Shown one piece after another: positions 50,838-59,828 of a stretch of 64,000 nt of DNA. Under the pieces are notes generated by a model. The model was given only the letters and a program-made list of their open reading frames with translations. It had not been told where the DNA came from and did no database searches. Made by a program: the position numbers and the translations under genes. Position 1 is the stretch's first letter. Each line of letters opens with the position of its first letter. This DNA is from Olsenella_L sp051876355 (GTDB taxonomy: Bacteria > Actinomycetota > Coriobacteriia > Coriobacteriales > Atopobiaceae), in NCBI GenBank assembly GCA_051876355.1, contig JBJEHU010000006.1, forward strand, positions 1-64,000, written 5' to 3'.

Positions 50838-51809
50838 TCAGTCGAGGTCCGAGGCTGCCTTGAAGCCATAGGCGGGCTTCGCCTTGCGTGCGGCATCTGC
50901 GATGGCGCGCTCGATGGCACGCACGGCAAGGGCGCCCACGAGGTCGACCGGCGCTACGACAGAGCCGCAGGCCATAACGAAGATGGTGTCGCCGTCATTC
51001 GTCGTGTGCGTCGGGCGTATCGCATGCGCATAGCCATCTGCTGCCATCTGGGCGACCTTCGTCGCCTCTGCCTTCGTGAGACGGGCATTCGTCGCGATGC
51101 AGGAGATCGTCGTGTTCGTGCGGGCAAGCGGCATCACGAGCGATGTGCTTGCAGCGATGAGCGCATCCTCTTCGTCGATGATGTGGCTCTTGTCCTCTGA
51201 GAGGAGTCCTGAGAGGGGTTTTCCGGTCTCAGGGTCACAGATGTTGCCGACGGCATTGACGGCGCTCACAGCCCCTACGAGAAGCTCTCCGGCACTCTCC
51301 ACATCCTCGCCGAGCCCGCTCTTCATCGCGCGCTCTGGCCCTTCGAGCTTGCCGACCGTGCAGCCGCAGCCCGCACCGACGTTGCCGCGGGAAAGCGGCT
51401 CGTCCTTCTCTTCGAAGGCAGCGCGCACGGCTTTGGCGCCTTCTGCCATGCCGGGGCGAACCGTGGCCGAACCGCAGGCAAGATCGAAGAGGCAGGCGGA
51501 AGAGACGATGGGGACCTTGGCAACGCCGACATCGAGGCCGATGTCTCGGCGCTCGAGCTCTTCGGCAGCGCCAGAGGCGGCTGCAAGCCCATATGCGGAG
51601 CCTCCGGAGAGCATGACGCAATGGAGGACATTCACGGTCTCTTCGGGTCTCAGAAGGTCTGTCTCGCGCGTTGCGGGGGCGCCGCCACGTACATCCACGG
51701 CGCCTGTAGCGCCTTCAGGACAGATGATTGCAGTGCAGCCGGTACCAGCCGCATCGAGCGTCGCGTGTCCGACAAGAAAGCCAGGGATATCGCGCAGTGA
51801 TCTATGCAT
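50838..51809 (-). CDS. P1-family aminopeptidase/DmpA-like
   Basis: 323 residues of the self-processing DmpA/P1 peptidase S58 group. IPGFLVGHATLDAAGTGCTAI (start), VMLSGGSAYGLAAASGAAEE (about 76), and the probable processing and catalytic region ARTNTTISCIATNARLTKAE (about 233-252) are visible. These hydrolyse N-terminal residues of peptides, including D- or beta-amino acids. ATG 51809 has AAGGAGGA 7 nt upstream and overlaps the maf stop by 8 nt. Confidence 0.9.
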   Translation of the reverse strand: MHRSLRDIPGFLVGHATLDAAGTGCTAIICPEGATGAVDVRGGAPATRETDLLRPEETVNVLHCVMLSGGSAYGLAAASGAAEELERRDIGLDVGVAKVPIVSSACLFDLACGSATVRPGMAEGAKAVRAAFEEKDEPLSRGNVGAGCGCTVGKLEGPERAMKSGLGEDVESAGELLVGAVSAVNAVGNICDPETGKPLSGLLSEDKSHIIDEEDALIAASTSLVMPLARTNTTISCIATNARLTKAEATKVAQMAADGYAHAIRPTHTTNDGDTIFVMACGSVVAPVDLVGALAVRAIERAIADAARKAKPAYGFKAASDLD

Positions 51810-52416
51810 GCTCGATTCCTCCTTCGAGGATCTCTTCAATCAGGGCATTGCCAAAGACGGGTGCCATGAGCTCGCGGACGACGCGGGTGAGCGGAAGTCC
51901 CATGATCGTGTAGAAGTCGCCCTCGATATGCTTCACGAGCAAGCGGCCCCTGCCCTGGATCCCATAGGCGCCTGCCTTGTCGGCAGGCTCGTCCGAGGCG
52001 ACATAGGCGGCAATCTCTGCGTCTGTGAGGTCATAGAACGTGACCTGTGCCGTATCGACAAGCGTGCGCTCGGATGCACCCTTTATGAGGGCGGCTCCGG
52101 TCGAGACGAAATGGGTCGCGCCGGAAAGGTCTCGCAGCATGCGCTTCGCATCTGCCTCGTCCTTCGGCTTTCCGAGCACCTCTCCCGACTCGAGCCAGAC
52201 AATCGTATCGGCTGCAAGGATGGCAGGGGAGGACGCATCGCCTCTGTGGCGTGCCGCAACGGCTTCAGCCTTTGTCCTGGCCAGGCGCTCGACAAGAGCC
52301 TCCGGTGCCTCGCCGGCATGTCTCGTCTCGTCGATGTCTGCCGGCTCGACATGAGGCACAAAGCCTGCCTGCTTCAGTATCTCCAGCCTTCTCGGCGACT
52401 GCGACGCAAGTATCAC
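51802..52416 (-). CDS. maf: Maf-like nucleotide pyrophosphatase
   Basis: 204 residues. ILASQSPRRLEILKQAGF at the N-terminus, DTIVWLESGEVLGKPKDEADA (about 68-88) and GAYGIQGRGRLLVKHIEGDF are the Maf/YhdE pattern; it hydrolyses dTTP/UTP or modified nucleotides. GTG start at 52416 with GAAGAGG upstream. Coupled to the P1 peptidase gene. Confidence 0.93.
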   Translation of the reverse strand: MILASQSPRRLEILKQAGFVPHVEPADIDETRHAGEAPEALVERLARTKAEAVAARHRGDASSPAILAADTIVWLESGEVLGKPKDEADAKRMLRDLSGATHFVSTGAALIKGASERTLVDTAQVTFYDLTDAEIAAYVASDEPADKAGAYGIQGRGRLLVKHIEGDFYTIMGLPLTRVVRELMAPVFGNALIEEILEGGIEHA

Positions 52417-52433
52417 AACGGACCTCTTCCTAG

Positions 52434-52462
52434 AAAAAAGGCGGAGGCCCGAAGCCCCCGCC
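52434..52462 (-). terminator. Terminator of the ferredoxin gene
   Basis: Minus strand GGCGGGGGC/GCCTCCGCC stem (arms 52462-52440) followed by TTTTTT. Confidence 0.85.
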
Positions 52463-52485
52463 CTCTGTGCCAGATATGGCAGATG

Positions 52486-52671
52486 CTACTCGACGGTAAT
52501 TGCACCGACGGGGCAGTTGTCTGCTGCCTCCTGAGCGGCGTCCTCGTTCTCCTCGGGGACCTCGTCCACGATAGCCTCAGCAGTGCCCTCGTCGCCGATT
52601 GCGAAAACCTCGGGGCAGGTGCTCTCGCAGAGACCGCAGCCGATGCACTCCTCGCTGACAGATGCCTTCAT
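52486..52671 (-). CDS. 4Fe-4S ferredoxin
   Basis: 61 residues: SEECIGCGLCESTCPEVFAI and DNCPVGAITVE. Cys spacing CxxCxxC...C with a closing C-P marks a single-cluster ferredoxin of the monocluster [4Fe-4S] type. A likely electron carrier for IorAB and related oxidoreductases. Very acidic middle. Confidence 0.93.
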   Translation of the reverse strand: MKASVSEECIGCGLCESTCPEVFAIGDEGTAEAIVDEVPEENEDAAQEAADNCPVGAITVE

Positions 52672-52961
52672 GATGTCATCCTCTCACTTGAACTGACATA
52701 AGGTGGCCCGAGCCCCTCGCTCAGGCACGTACCTTTTGTACACTTTCTTGCGCAGAAACGCTAGTGTTATGCAAACCTTTTTCGCAGTCGGCGCCCAATG
52801 TGTGGTTCTGTCCACCGAAAGCGTCTTTGCGGAGCCGCCGGAAGAGACTGGATGCAGCGCTTCGAGCTCGTCTGCGTCGGGCTTGTTCTGATGGGCAGAA
52901 GGGATATGCCGGGCAGACTCCCGGAAAGACTGCACTGAGCTTTCCTGCAAAGCGTCCAGGG

Positions 52962-53447
52962 CTACAGCTCGACGTACTCCGCTTCGTTTCCATGCTGCCG
53001 TATCAACGTCATGAGGTCGTCTGCCTGCATCCAGACCGTTGCCGTATTGTCGTTCGGGTGGACGCCGATCCGGTTTCCCGCAAATTCTGCATCCAGATAG
53101 AAATGCACGCGATGCTCTGTGTCATTGAGGATGCCGAGAGGCGTCACAGAGCCAGGCGTGAGGCCCAGGATGGCAAGAAGGTCTTCCGCCGATGCGAAGG
53201 ACAGGGCGCGAAGTCCCTGCTGCCTGCGGAATTCCTTGAGGTCCACCCGCTTGTCGCCCTTGACGGAGATCAGATAGTAGTTCCTCTTCTTGTCGTCTCG
53301 CACGAACAGGTTCTTCGCATCCCATTCGGGATAGGGGAGCTCCACATCGTTCAGCTCTTCCATGTTGAACACTGCCTTGTGCTCGGTCGCTTCGAAGGGG
53401 ATGTGCCGCTCCTGCAGCCACTCATACGTTTCCTGCTTGTCCATCAT
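52962..53447 (-). CDS. ProX/YbaK-type aminoacyl-tRNA deacylase
   Basis: 161 residues. TEHKAVFNMEELNDVELPYP, AKNLFVRDDKKRNYYLISVK (about 44-63) and GLTPGSVTPLGILNDTEHRV (about 95) match the trans-editing Pro-tRNA deacylase family (PrdX/ProX). It clears Ala- or Cys-tRNA-Pro. Two adjacent ATGs (53447, 53444) cannot be separated; the ribosome site is weak. Confidence 0.9.
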   Translation of the reverse strand: MMDKQETYEWLQERHIPFEATEHKAVFNMEELNDVELPYPEWDAKNLFVRDDKKRNYYLISVKGDKRVDLKEFRRQQGLRALSFASAEDLLAILGLTPGSVTPLGILNDTEHRVHFYLDAEFAGNRIGVHPNDNTATVWMQADDLMTLIRQHGNEAEYVEL

Positions 53448-53768
53448 TCACCATTCTGCAGTCGCAAGCCAAAGGCCCGCTGCCTTCAGATCATCCAGAT
53501 GGTCAGTCTAACTTGAAGATATCTCTGCTCATGCACCTGAGGCTTCGTGGAAATCCGGATTTCATGCAGAAGAGAAGCGAGCCAGCTCAAGCGGGCTCGC
53601 GTGAGGCCTGCATCCTGCACTGCCGATCTCCTGCCGCCGCACTTCTGGGAAGCATCATGGTCTCGATACAGCAGCTCTGGGGGAAAGAAGGACAGGCGCT
53701 TGATCTTCCTGCTGCGACCTTGTCCACTTGGCCAATTCGGGGAGCTGCCTCCGGCGGGCGGGATGATA
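53448..53768. other. Intergenic region after the GNAT gene
   Basis: 321 bp without a supported gene. It contains the GNAT terminator (53577-53600) and, further left, the leader of the deacylase gene. Confidence 0.5.
53577..53600 (-). terminator. Probable terminator of the GNAT gene
   Basis: GCGAGCC (53577-53583) pairs with GGCTCGC (53594-53600). On the minus strand TTCTCTTCT follows. It lies about 170 nt past the stop. Confidence 0.6.
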
Positions 53769-54290
53769 TCAGAGGCTCAGCTCATACAGCTCGAAGTCTG
53801 TCCAGCCGGTATCCTCGTAGTACATCGGCAAGGTATGCAGGCATTTGAATCCCATGCTGGCATACAGCCTTTCAGCCGGAACATTCCCCTTGAGGACGTC
53901 GAGGCGTATCGCCTTCTGCAGATCTTTCCTTGCGGATTCGATTGCAAAGGTGACGAGCTGCTTTCCCAGCCCCGTGCCGGCATAGCGTGGATGCACGGCA
54001 AGGGCGTGGATGATTGTCACCTCGCTGCTCTCTGCCTTAGTCGGCCATGCGAACTGCCGGTATCCCTCATTGCATCGATGGTTCAGGATCATCGAGGCGG
54101 CGATCATATCGCCCACAAGACCCAGAAAGAGCTCCCCGTTCTCTATGGACTCCCGCAGGAGCTCCGGCGAAGGATAGATGTCCTTCTCCCAGCCTATGTC
54201 GTAGGGAGATGACTGCATGGCATCGATGACCGAGTGATAGAAAGCTCTGACTGCGGGATATTCTCCCTGTTCTGCTGCTCGAATGTGCAT
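53769..54290 (-). CDS. GNAT-family N-acetyltransferase
   Basis: 173 residues. The acetyl-CoA loop HPRYAGTGLGKQLVTFAIES (about 110-129) and LDVLKGNVPAERLYASMGFK (about 138-157) are typical. ATG 54290 has GGAG 8 nt upstream; the 15-codon upstream frame is not conserved. Acceptor unknown. Confidence 0.88.
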   Translation of the reverse strand: MHIRAAEQGEYPAVRAFYHSVIDAMQSSPYDIGWEKDIYPSPELLRESIENGELFLGLVGDMIAASMILNHRCNEGYRQFAWPTKAESSEVTIIHALAVHPRYAGTGLGKQLVTFAIESARKDLQKAIRLDVLKGNVPAERLYASMGFKCLHTLPMYYEDTGWTDFELYELSL

Positions 54291-54422
54291 GCATCCATCT
54301 CCAGGATCTGGTCGGCAGCTGGCAGCCACCGACAATGGTGCTTCTTCAGGTGTACGGTGCTTAAGGCACGAGAAAACTTGGGGGAAACCTGCGGCAGGGT
54401 TCGTGCGTGCCTGCGAAAGGAA

Positions 54423-54458
54423 GAGTCTCTGCCTGCAAAGAAGTGCAGGCAGAGACTC
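54423..54458 (-). terminator. Terminator of rlmD
   Basis: A perfect 15-bp stem GAGTCTCTGCCTGCA/TGCAGGCAGAGACTC with a 6-nt loop, followed on the minus strand by TTCCTTTC. Confidence 0.75.
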
Positions 54459-54517
54459 GTGCGAATCAGGGGACAGGAGACGAAGATCAGTCCCTCAAGC
54501 CCTTGCGCATGCACCCG

Positions 54518-55867
54518 CTATATCAGGGCCGGACGTACGCGTCTGAGGAGCGTCACGGTCTCGACATGGTAGCTCTGGGGGAAGAGGTCGACCGGCTGCA
54601 TCTTGGCAGCCTCGAACGTGCCCTCCTGCTCGAAGCGGGCGATGTCTCTGGCGAGCGTGGCCGGATCGCACGAGACATAGGCGATGGCGCGTGCCGGCTG
54701 CTCGGAGAGCTGGTGGACGACGTCTGCCGCAAGGCCTGCGCGCGGCGGGTCGACGACGATGATGTCGGCATCGGTATCAGGGAACTCGCGCCCTGCATCG
54801 CCGCCTATGGCATCGACGTTCTCGAGATGGGCATCCTTGAGATTGCGGCCGAGGTCGCGCACGGCCGGACCATAGGATTCGACGGCAGAGACGAAGGAGG
54901 TGCGCTCTGCAAGCGGCAGCGTGAATGTGCCGGCACCGCAGTAGAGATCCATTGCCTCGTCGTCCTCATCCGGCTCGAGCCAGTCGAGGACGGTATGCAC
55001 GAGGGTCTCTGCGCCCTTCGTGTTCACCTGGAAGAAGGAAGGGGCCGAGATGCGCATCGTGTTGTGGACGAGGCGCTCGGACCAGAAGCCGTCGCCTGCG
55101 AGGCACTCGACGCCCGCAATGCGGCGTGCCTTCTGCGGGCCTTTTGTCATGACCCTCACGAGCGAGGTGACCTTGGCGCCTTCGGTGATGACCTTGGCGG
55201 CTGCAGCGCGCGGGAAGGCAGACGGAGAGGTCCAGAGGGCGACCTCCGTCGCATGTGTGCGGGCAGACGTGCGGATGCCGATGCGGTCGAACGTGAGCCC
55301 ATGGGAATTTGCAAGGTAGGCCACAGAGCCTGACACAGCCTTCACGAGCTTCTCGGAGCCCTTCTGGAGAAGCGGGCAGGTCGGAACCTTGATGACGGAA
55401 CCATCCGTTGCGTGCATGCCGACGATGGTGCGCTTGCCCTGGCGGGCAAAGGCGAGCTCGACCTTGTTGCGGTAGCCCCAAGGCTCGCTCGGAGCGGCAC
55501 AGGGAAGGACAAGCTCCTCGGCACGGTCCTGGGGAAGATGCCCTATGCGGACGAGAGAGTCCACGACATGGCCGCGCTTTGCCCTGAGCTGTGCCTGATA
55601 GGCGATATTGCCCCATGGGCATCCGCCGCAGATGCCCACAAAGGGGCAGGGCGTCTCCACACGATTCTGAGACGCCTCGAGGATGCGGACCGTCTTCGCT
55701 TTCGCGAAGCGCTGTCCCTCCTCATAGATCTGAGCTTCTACGGTATCGCCCGGCATGGCACCCTGGACGAAGATGGCACGGCCATCTTCGTCCCTTGCAA
55801 TGGCATCCGGTCCATAAGTGAGCCGGTCGATCGTGAGCTTTATGGTCTTTGGTGCTGCCTCTACCAT
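54518..55867 (-). CDS. rlmD: 23S rRNA (uracil-5-)-methyltransferase
   Basis: RumA/TrmA-family SAM-dependent RNA methylase, 449 residues. It has an N-terminal TRAM domain (ending IYEEGQRFAKAKTVRILE), an iron-sulfur Cys set CPFVGICGGCPWGNI (about 74-88), MDLYCGAGTFTLPLAE (SAM site, about 304), and the catalytic Cys in AYVSCDPATLARDIARF (about 402). The ATG is 4 nt past the ppk stop with GGAGGTGG 11 nt upstream. Target site (U747 or U1939) is undetermined. Confidence 0.9.
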   Translation of the reverse strand: MVEAAPKTIKLTIDRLTYGPDAIARDEDGRAIFVQGAMPGDTVEAQIYEEGQRFAKAKTVRILEASQNRVETPCPFVGICGGCPWGNIAYQAQLRAKRGHVVDSLVRIGHLPQDRAEELVLPCAAPSEPWGYRNKVELAFARQGKRTIVGMHATDGSVIKVPTCPLLQKGSEKLVKAVSGSVAYLANSHGLTFDRIGIRTSARTHATEVALWTSPSAFPRAAAAKVITEGAKVTSLVRVMTKGPQKARRIAGVECLAGDGFWSERLVHNTMRISAPSFFQVNTKGAETLVHTVLDWLEPDEDDEAMDLYCGAGTFTLPLAERTSFVSAVESYGPAVRDLGRNLKDAHLENVDAIGGDAGREFPDTDADIIVVDPPRAGLAADVVHQLSEQPARAIAYVSCDPATLARDIARFEQEGTFEAAKMQPVDLFPQSYHVETVTLLRRVRPALI

Positions 55868-55870
55868 GTA

Positions 55871-58543
55871 CTAGCGGCCACCTCCGAACAGTGTCCTGAA
55901 GGCTTCGCCGAAGAGATGTCCTGCACGGGCAAGACGCGAAGGCTGCGCAGCGGGCGCTGTCGTCTGCACGGGGCGCGGAGCAGGAGCTGCCGGTTTCGGT
56001 GCGGGAGCAGGCTTTGGCGCGGGTGCTGCAGGAGCAGGTGCGGGCATGGGTGCAGGAGCAGGAGCCGGCGCAGATGCTGCCGCGGCGGCATGCTTCGGAG
56101 CCGGTGCCGGGGCAGGCTCAGCTGGTGCAGGAGCAGGAGCAGGCGCCGGGGCAGGCGCAGGAGCAGGCTTAGCTGCCGGAGCAGGAGCGGCTGCTGCTGC
56201 CTTCTCGCGTGCCTCTTCTTCGGCTGCGATCCTGGCATCGGCTTCTGTCATGAACGGAACGAGGAGCGTCGGGATCTCAGGCACCGGCGTGGACTCGAGG
56301 CCTGGGTGCGAGCGCCTCCAGGCAAGCTTCATGAGCTCGTCCTGGCTGTTGATTGCCGCTTCGCCCTCAGCCCTCGGAATCGGCTCCCATGTGCCATCCT
56401 CGGTGAGCTGGCGTGCCTTTACGTTGTCGGCAAGCTGCAGGTTCATGTACCTGATCACGAGCTCGCGGCAGATCGGGTCCTTGACCGGGTAGGCGATCTC
56501 GACACGGCGCTCCGTGTTCCTTGTCATCATGTCGGCACTCGAGAGATACACCGTATCGATCTTTGCGCCGAAGGCGTAGACGCGGGCATGCTCGAGGAAG
56601 CGGCCGACGATCTGGTGGACGATGAGGCCATCGGTCTTGCCGGGGACATTCGCCTTGATGCAGCAGATGCCGCGGACGATCAGGATGACGCGGACGCCTG
56701 CCTCGCAGGCCTCGGAGATCTTGTCGATGACATCACGGTCGGTGAGCGAGTTCATCTTGAGGAAGGCCTGCGCTGGCTCGCCTGCACGGGCACGGGCAAT
56801 CTCGCGGTCGAGGCCGCCCATGATCTGGGGCTTGAGGCCGATCGGGGCGACGCGCAGATACTTGTAGCGGCCGGCTAGGTTGCCCAGCGAGAGGTTCCTG
56901 AAGAATGCATTGCCGTCCTCGCCGATGCCCGGGTGTGCCGTCATGAGCATGAAGTCGGAGTAGAGGCGTGCGGTCTTCTCGTTGAAGTTGCCGGTGCCAA
57001 GGCACGTGATGCGCGTGAACTTGCCGCCGTCGTGGTACGTGATCTGGCAGATCTTCGAGTGGACCTTGTAGCCCTCCTGGCCGTAGATAACTGTGCAGCC
57101 GGCATCTTCGAGGCGCTCTGCCCAGGCAATGTTGTTCGCCTCGTCGAAGCGGGCGCGGAGCTCCATGAGGACCGTGACATCCTTGCCGTTCTCGGCAGCG
57201 GCGATGAGGCTCTCGCAGAGGCGGGAGTGCTTTGCGACACGGTAGAGCGTGATCTTGATCGTGATGCAGGAATCGTCAGACGATGCCTCGCGCAGAAGAT
57301 CGAGCAGAGGATCCATGGACTCGTACGGATAGAAGAGCAGGACGTCGTGGTCCTCGATCTGTCCCCTCATCGGAGCGCCCTTCTTCACCATTGCGGAAAG
57401 CTGCGGCTCGAACGGCGTATAGAGGAGCTGCGCACGCTCGGACTTCGGGATCATGTCCTCGAGCGCGAAGATGTAGCCCTGGTCGAGTGTGGAGCGAACA
57501 TGGAAGACGCGCTCGGGCGTGAGGCCGAGCTCCTTGCGGATGAGCTTCTCGTGGTTCTTCGAGAGCGTGCCCTCGACCTCGAGGCGGATCGGCTGAAGGC
57601 GCATGCGCTTCTTCAGCACCTTCTTCATGTGGAGGCGGTAGTCCTCCTCTTCCTCGACGCCCTCGCCGTCAGGATCGATATCGGCGTTTCTGGTGACGCG
57701 GATCGTGGCGGCGCCTGCCGGCACATAGGAGCCGAAGCAGCTGCCGAGCTCCTGGATGATGAGCTCCTCGAGAAGGACATAGCGGACATGATGATCGTCG
57801 CCCGGAAGCTTCACGATGCGGTCGAGCGATGGCGGCACCTCGATCATGCCGAGGACGCCGGACTCCTCCGGGCCATCCAGGGAGCAGAGGACATACAGGA
57901 CGCCGTTCCTGAGGTTCGGGAACGGGTGCCTCGGATCGATGACCATGGGGGAGATGACAGGCGCGACCTGCGTCTCGAAGCTCTTGTGGAGAGACACCAT
58001 GTCGGCATCCGTCAGATCCTGTGCTGCGACATGGATGAGGCCGTGCGCAGCAAGCGCCTCCTCGAGCTCCTCGAACGCGCGGTCATGCTTCTCGAGGTAC
58101 TCGGGCAGAAGCGAGAACAGCGTCGCCAGCTGCTCGGACGGCGTCATGTTGCTCTTGTTGTCGGACGGCTGCTTCTTGAGTGCCGAGAGGTCCGTGAGGC
58201 CGCCGACGCGGATCATGAACCACTCGTCGAGGTTCGAAGAGAAGATCGACACGAACTTGAAGCGCTCGAAGAGCGGCACGGACGGGTCGAAAGCCTCGTC
58301 GAGGACGCGGTTGTCGAAGCGCAGCCAGCTCACCTCGCGGTTCTGCGTGTAGGAGTAGTCGCGCTTGCGTCTGCCCTCCCCATCGACTTCGGTCTCATTG
58401 TCGGCAAACTTTGCAGCACGGCTCTCGAGGTTCGCCGCAGCGGAATCTTCTGCCGTCTCCTGTGCGGGAGTGGAAGCAGCATCAGCCTGTTCCTTCTGCG
58501 TGGCGTCAAGATTGTCGGTGGTGCCTGCATCAGCTGTTGCCAT
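55871..58543 (-). CDS. ppk1: Polyphosphate kinase 1 with extended tails
   Basis: Synthesises polyphosphate from ATP. 890 residues, about 180 more than usual. The core shows YTQNREVSWLRFDNRVLDEA (about 70), the catalytic phospho-His in YKVHSKICQITYHDG (about 495), GTGNFNEKTARLYSDF and the second HKD-like LEHARVYAFGAK (about 645). N-terminal tail: 65 Ala/Thr/Glu-rich residues. C-terminal tail: about 120 residues of Pro-Ala repeats (PAPAPAPAPAPAEPAPAP) ending in a basic amphipathic stretch (SRLARAGHLFGEAFRTLFGG). GGAAGG precedes ATG 58543. Co-transcribed with rlmD. Confidence 0.95.
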   Translation of the reverse strand: MATADAGTTDNLDATQKEQADAASTPAQETAEDSAAANLESRAAKFADNETEVDGEGRRKRDYSYTQNREVSWLRFDNRVLDEAFDPSVPLFERFKFVSIFSSNLDEWFMIRVGGLTDLSALKKQPSDNKSNMTPSEQLATLFSLLPEYLEKHDRAFEELEEALAAHGLIHVAAQDLTDADMVSLHKSFETQVAPVISPMVIDPRHPFPNLRNGVLYVLCSLDGPEESGVLGMIEVPPSLDRIVKLPGDDHHVRYVLLEELIIQELGSCFGSYVPAGAATIRVTRNADIDPDGEGVEEEEDYRLHMKKVLKKRMRLQPIRLEVEGTLSKNHEKLIRKELGLTPERVFHVRSTLDQGYIFALEDMIPKSERAQLLYTPFEPQLSAMVKKGAPMRGQIEDHDVLLFYPYESMDPLLDLLREASSDDSCITIKITLYRVAKHSRLCESLIAAAENGKDVTVLMELRARFDEANNIAWAERLEDAGCTVIYGQEGYKVHSKICQITYHDGGKFTRITCLGTGNFNEKTARLYSDFMLMTAHPGIGEDGNAFFRNLSLGNLAGRYKYLRVAPIGLKPQIMGGLDREIARARAGEPAQAFLKMNSLTDRDVIDKISEACEAGVRVILIVRGICCIKANVPGKTDGLIVHQIVGRFLEHARVYAFGAKIDTVYLSSADMMTRNTERRVEIAYPVKDPICRELVIRYMNLQLADNVKARQLTEDGTWEPIPRAEGEAAINSQDELMKLAWRRSHPGLESTPVPEIPTLLVPFMTEADARIAAEEEAREKAAAAAPAPAAKPAPAPAPAPAPAPAPAEPAPAPAPKHAAAAASAPAPAPAPMPAPAPAAPAPKPAPAPKPAAPAPRPVQTTAPAAQPSRLARAGHLFGEAFRTLFGGGR

Positions 58544-58730
58544 GATCTTGCCTTCCTTTCGAAGGGGAAGATAGGTAAAGGGATAACGTACTCATTCTAG
58601 CAGCTGCCATCTCAGCTGAATGTAAAGCCTGACGGTAACGGCGATATCGTGTGCGTGAAACATGTTTGACCCCTGCATGCGCTACCCTTGTTCCCAACCG
58701 TTGGCAACAAGACGAGTCGGAGGCATATCA

Positions 58731-59735
58731 ATGAGCGTGAACCTCAGCGGCCGGAGCTTCCTGAAGCTTCTCGATTTCACTCCTGAAGAGATCGAGTATC
58801 TCCTCGACCTTTCGGCAGAGCTCAAGCGCAAGAAGCATGCAGGGGAGCCGCACCGCTACCTCGAAGGCAAGAACATCGTGCTGCTGTTCGAGAAGACATC
58901 GACGCGCACCCGCTGCTCGTTCGAGGTCGGCGGCCACGATCTCGGCATGAACGTCACCTATCTCGATCCCGGCTCCTCGCAGATGGGCAAGAAGGAGTCC
59001 ATCGAGGATACGGCACGGGTCCTTGGCCGCATGTTCGATGGCATCGAGTACCGCGGATTCGCGCAGGAGCGCGTCGAGACGCTCGCAGAGTATGCCGGCG
59101 TGCCGGTGTGGAACGGCCTCACGACCGAGTTCCACCCGACGCAGATGATTGCAGACATCCTGACGATGCGCGAGGAGTTCGGACGCGATCTCCGCGGCAG
59201 GAAGCTCACGTTCATGGGAGATGCGAGGAACAACGTCGCGAACTCCCTCATGGTCGTCTGCGCGAAGCTCGGCATCGACTTCTGTGCCTGCGGCCCGAAG
59301 GAGAACATGCCTGAGGAGGGCCTTGTCGCGACGTGCGAGAAGATTGCTGCAGAGACCGGCGCACACCTCACATTCACGTCTGACGTCGCTGAGGGTGCCC
59401 GCGGTGCCTCTGTCATCTATACGGACATCTGGGTCTCCATGGGCGAGCCTGACGAGCTCTGGGGCAAGAGGATCGAGCTCATGCGTCCCTACCAGGTGAA
59501 CGAGAAGATGTTCGACGTGGCAGCACCCGATGCAATCTTCATGCACTGCCTGCCGAGCTTCCATGACCGGAAGACGACGATCGGCGAGAAGATCTTCGAG
59601 AAGTATGGCCTGCCCGAGCTCGAGGTCACGAACGACGTCTTCGAAGGGCCGCGCTCGCGCGTCTTCGACGAGGCAGAGAACCGCATGCACACGATCAAGG
59701 CCATCATGTACGCGACGCTGAAGGATCCCGAATAG
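58731..59735 (+). CDS. argF: Ornithine carbamoyltransferase
   Basis: Interconverts carbamoyl phosphate+ornithine and citrulline; in anaerobes it can serve arginine deiminase catabolism or biosynthesis. 334 residues: FEKTSTRTRCSFEVGGHDLG (about 52, carbamoyl-P site), FHPTQMIADILTM (about 133), and the ornithine loop MHCLPSFHD (about 271). GGAGG lies 7 nt before ATG 58731. No other arg gene adjoins, so direction is open. Confidence 0.95.
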   Translation: MSVNLSGRSFLKLLDFTPEEIEYLLDLSAELKRKKHAGEPHRYLEGKNIVLLFEKTSTRTRCSFEVGGHDLGMNVTYLDPGSSQMGKKESIEDTARVLGRMFDGIEYRGFAQERVETLAEYAGVPVWNGLTTEFHPTQMIADILTMREEFGRDLRGRKLTFMGDARNNVANSLMVVCAKLGIDFCACGPKENMPEEGLVATCEKIAAETGAHLTFTSDVAEGARGASVIYTDIWVSMGEPDELWGKRIELMRPYQVNEKMFDVAAPDAIFMHCLPSFHDRKTTIGEKIFEKYGLPELEVTNDVFEGPRSRVFDEAENRMHTIKAIMYATLKDPE

Positions 59736-59762
59736 GGAAGAGCGCAGACAGAGCAGACAGAA

Positions 59763-59797
59763 GAGCGGAGCCCCTGCAATGCAGAGGCTCCGCTTCG
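59763..59797 (+). terminator. Terminator of argF
   Basis: AGCGGAGCC (59763-59771) pairs with GGCTCCGCT (59785-59793), with an inner CTGCA/TGCAG, then TCGT. Confidence 0.65.
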
Positions 59798-59828
59798 TAT
59801 CTGGAGCTTGTCAGTCCTTCCGGCAGTG

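Noticed and set aside
52703..52891. 62-codon plus-strand frame MARAPRSGTYLLYTF upstream of the ferredoxin gene
   Set aside because: No ribosome site; the Ser/Ala-rich second half looks like a shadow of GC-rich leader sequence.
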